Assembly: GCA_964600615.1 (NCBI GenBank)
Contig: CAZRJK010000039.1
Span: forward strand, 1-5,564
DNA: 5,564 nt
Direction of reading: 5' to 3'
Origin: RUG11198 sp964600615
Lineage (GTDB): Bacteria; Bacillota_I; Bacilli_A; RF39; UBA660
Shown here piece by piece: positions 4,666 through 5,564 of this stretch (positions within the stretch are counted from its first letter, which is position 1; each line of letters starts with the position of its first letter). The translations under genes and the position numbers were made by a program. The notes beneath the pieces are model-generated. The model searched no databases. It was given only the letters and a program-made list of their open reading frames with translations, and had not been told where the DNA came from.

Positions 4666-5379
4666 ATGGATTTTATTAAAAAGAATCTCTCTAGATTGCT
4701 ATTAATAATAGTTACATTCTCATTATTAATGTCTTCAAATTATATTTTATTATTTCAAGACAACAAACCATTTATAAATACAAAAGTATATGCAGAAGAA
4801 ATAAAAGAAAAAAATAAAGTTAAAGAATTACAAAGACAATATAATAATGAAGATATAGTAGCATTATTAAATGTAGAGAACACCTTAGAAGAACCAGTAG
4901 CCAAATCAAAAGACAATAAATATTATCTAAATCATAATCTTAATAAAGAAGAAGACAAATATGGATCTACTTATATGGATTATAGAATAGATTTAGATAA
5001 TAGCAAAAAAGTCTTAATATTTGGTCACAGTTCTTCATACAAAGAAACAACATTTGGCAAACTAGAAAGATACTATAATAAGGATTATTACGAAAAGAAT
5101 AAATACATAACACTAACTACAATAAATGAACAAAGGACATACAAAATATTCTCAGTTTATATAGAGACAAGTGATTGGCGATATATGAATCTAAAGTTTA
5201 ATACTAAAGAAGATTGGTACAATCACTTACAAACACTAAGAACCAAAAGTATGTATGATACAGAAACAAACATAACACAGGATGATGAAATAATTATCTT
5301 ACAAACTTGTAGCAATAAAGAAGAGTATCAAAAATACAAAAAGAAATACTTGTTAGTAATTGCTAGAAGAGAAAAATAA
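4666..5379 (+). CDS. srtB: Class B sortase
   Basis: Sortases are membrane-anchored transpeptidases that cut a sorting motif in exported proteins and join the protein to the cell wall or to another surface protein. From ATG 4666 the product is 237 residues, normal for class B. It has a short basic N-terminus (KKNLSR) and a hydrophobic anchor at about residues 10-30, then an extracellular domain. Class B signatures visible are DNKYYLNHN (83-91), the catalytic His in IFGHSS (His121), FGKLERY (130-136), the nucleophile in ILQTCS (Cys215), and the catalytic Arg in VIAR (Arg234), only three residues from the C-terminus. The segment before the Cys (YIETSDWRYMNLKF, then EDWYNHLQTLRTKSMYD) is also typical. 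Twenty bases downstream a second exported protein begins, probably in the same operon and a candidate substrate or partner. The VPSTG protein at the window start is another candidate substrate. The longer frame from 4588 is rejected because it overlaps the promoter. Confidence 0.92.
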   Translation: MDFIKKNLSRLLLIIVTFSLLMSSNYILLFQDNKPFINTKVYAEEIKEKNKVKELQRQYNNEDIVALLNVENTLEEPVAKSKDNKYYLNHNLNKEEDKYGSTYMDYRIDLDNSKKVLIFGHSSSYKETTFGKLERYYNKDYYEKNKYITLTTINEQRTYKIFSVYIETSDWRYMNLKFNTKEDWYNHLQTLRTKSMYDTETNITQDDEIIILQTCSNKEEYQKYKKKYLLVIARREK

Positions 5380-5399
5380 AAATAGGAGGGTTTTAAAAA

Positions 5400-5564
5400 A
5401 TGGAAAGGATAACAAAAGAAAATCAAAAAATAGGATTAACATTTATAGTATTTGCAATATTATTAATGCTATTAAGTATAATAGGATTAAGGACATTCAC
5501 ATATTTAATTGTTAATGCAGAAGACGCAAAAGTACCAGAACATACAAAAGATGTTCAACCAAAT
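5400..5564 (+). CDS. Exported or membrane-anchored protein downstream of sortase (3' partial)
   Basis: ATG 5400 is preceded by AGGAGGG (5384-5390), and the frame stays open for 55 codons to the window edge. The N-terminus is a basic/polar stretch (MERITKENQK) followed by a long hydrophobic segment from about residue 11 to 38, ending in LIVNAEDAK, where Ala40 would fit a signal-peptidase cut. The visible part after that is polar (KVPEHTKDVQPN). This is a signal peptide or uncleaved anchor on a surface protein; the function cannot be read from what is present. It starts 20 bases after the sortase stop with no terminator or promoter between them, so co-transcription is likely and a sortase substrate is the natural guess. 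Whether it ends in a sorting motif is outside the window. Confidence 0.8.
   Translation, partial: MERITKENQKIGLTFIVFAILLMLLSIIGLRTFTYLIVNAEDAKVPEHTKDVQPN

Overview
The window is very AT-rich. It has Bacillota-style promoters and Shine-Dalgarno sites, a class B sortase, a cell-wall sorting signal and an MnmA that looks like the Bacilli/Mollicutes type. It therefore most likely comes from the chromosome of a low-GC Gram-positive bacterium, perhaps an uncultured gut Bacilli lineage close to the Mollicutes but with a cell wall. Tryptophan is encoded by TGG throughout and no gene needs TGA read through, so the standard bacterial code fits. The taxonomic placement is inference. All genes are on the + strand.

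Layout. Bases 1-589 hold the 3' end of a surface protein made of 28-residue Cys/His repeats, ending in a VPSTG sorting signal and closed by a strong terminator. Next comes frr (684-1232), followed immediately by an unrecognised 164-residue gene (1244-1738) whose ribosome binding site overlaps the frr stop codon, then a terminator. A tRNA-Leu(CAA) gene (1829-1915) has its own promoter and terminator. An unrecognised 389-residue gene (2012-3181) follows, with an extended -10 promoter framed by an inverted repeat and a direct repeat. mnmA (3253-4359) has a near-consensus promoter. A gene-free stretch of about 300 bases (4360-4665) contains two terminators, repeated TGTAAA words and a TTGACA promoter. 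A class B sortase gene (best start 4666, end 5379) follows, and 20 bases later the first 55 codons of an exported or membrane-anchored protein begin and run off the window.

Two themes emerge. The middle is translation housekeeping: ribosome recycling, a leucine tRNA and tRNA wobble-uridine thiolation, each mostly in its own short transcription unit. The two ends concern the cell surface: a sortase substrate upstream, and a sortase with a probable partner downstream. The most notable items are the CxHxC repeat protein with near-identical DNA repeats, the sortase B locus, the two unknown genes, and the structured regulatory region in front of the 389-residue gene.
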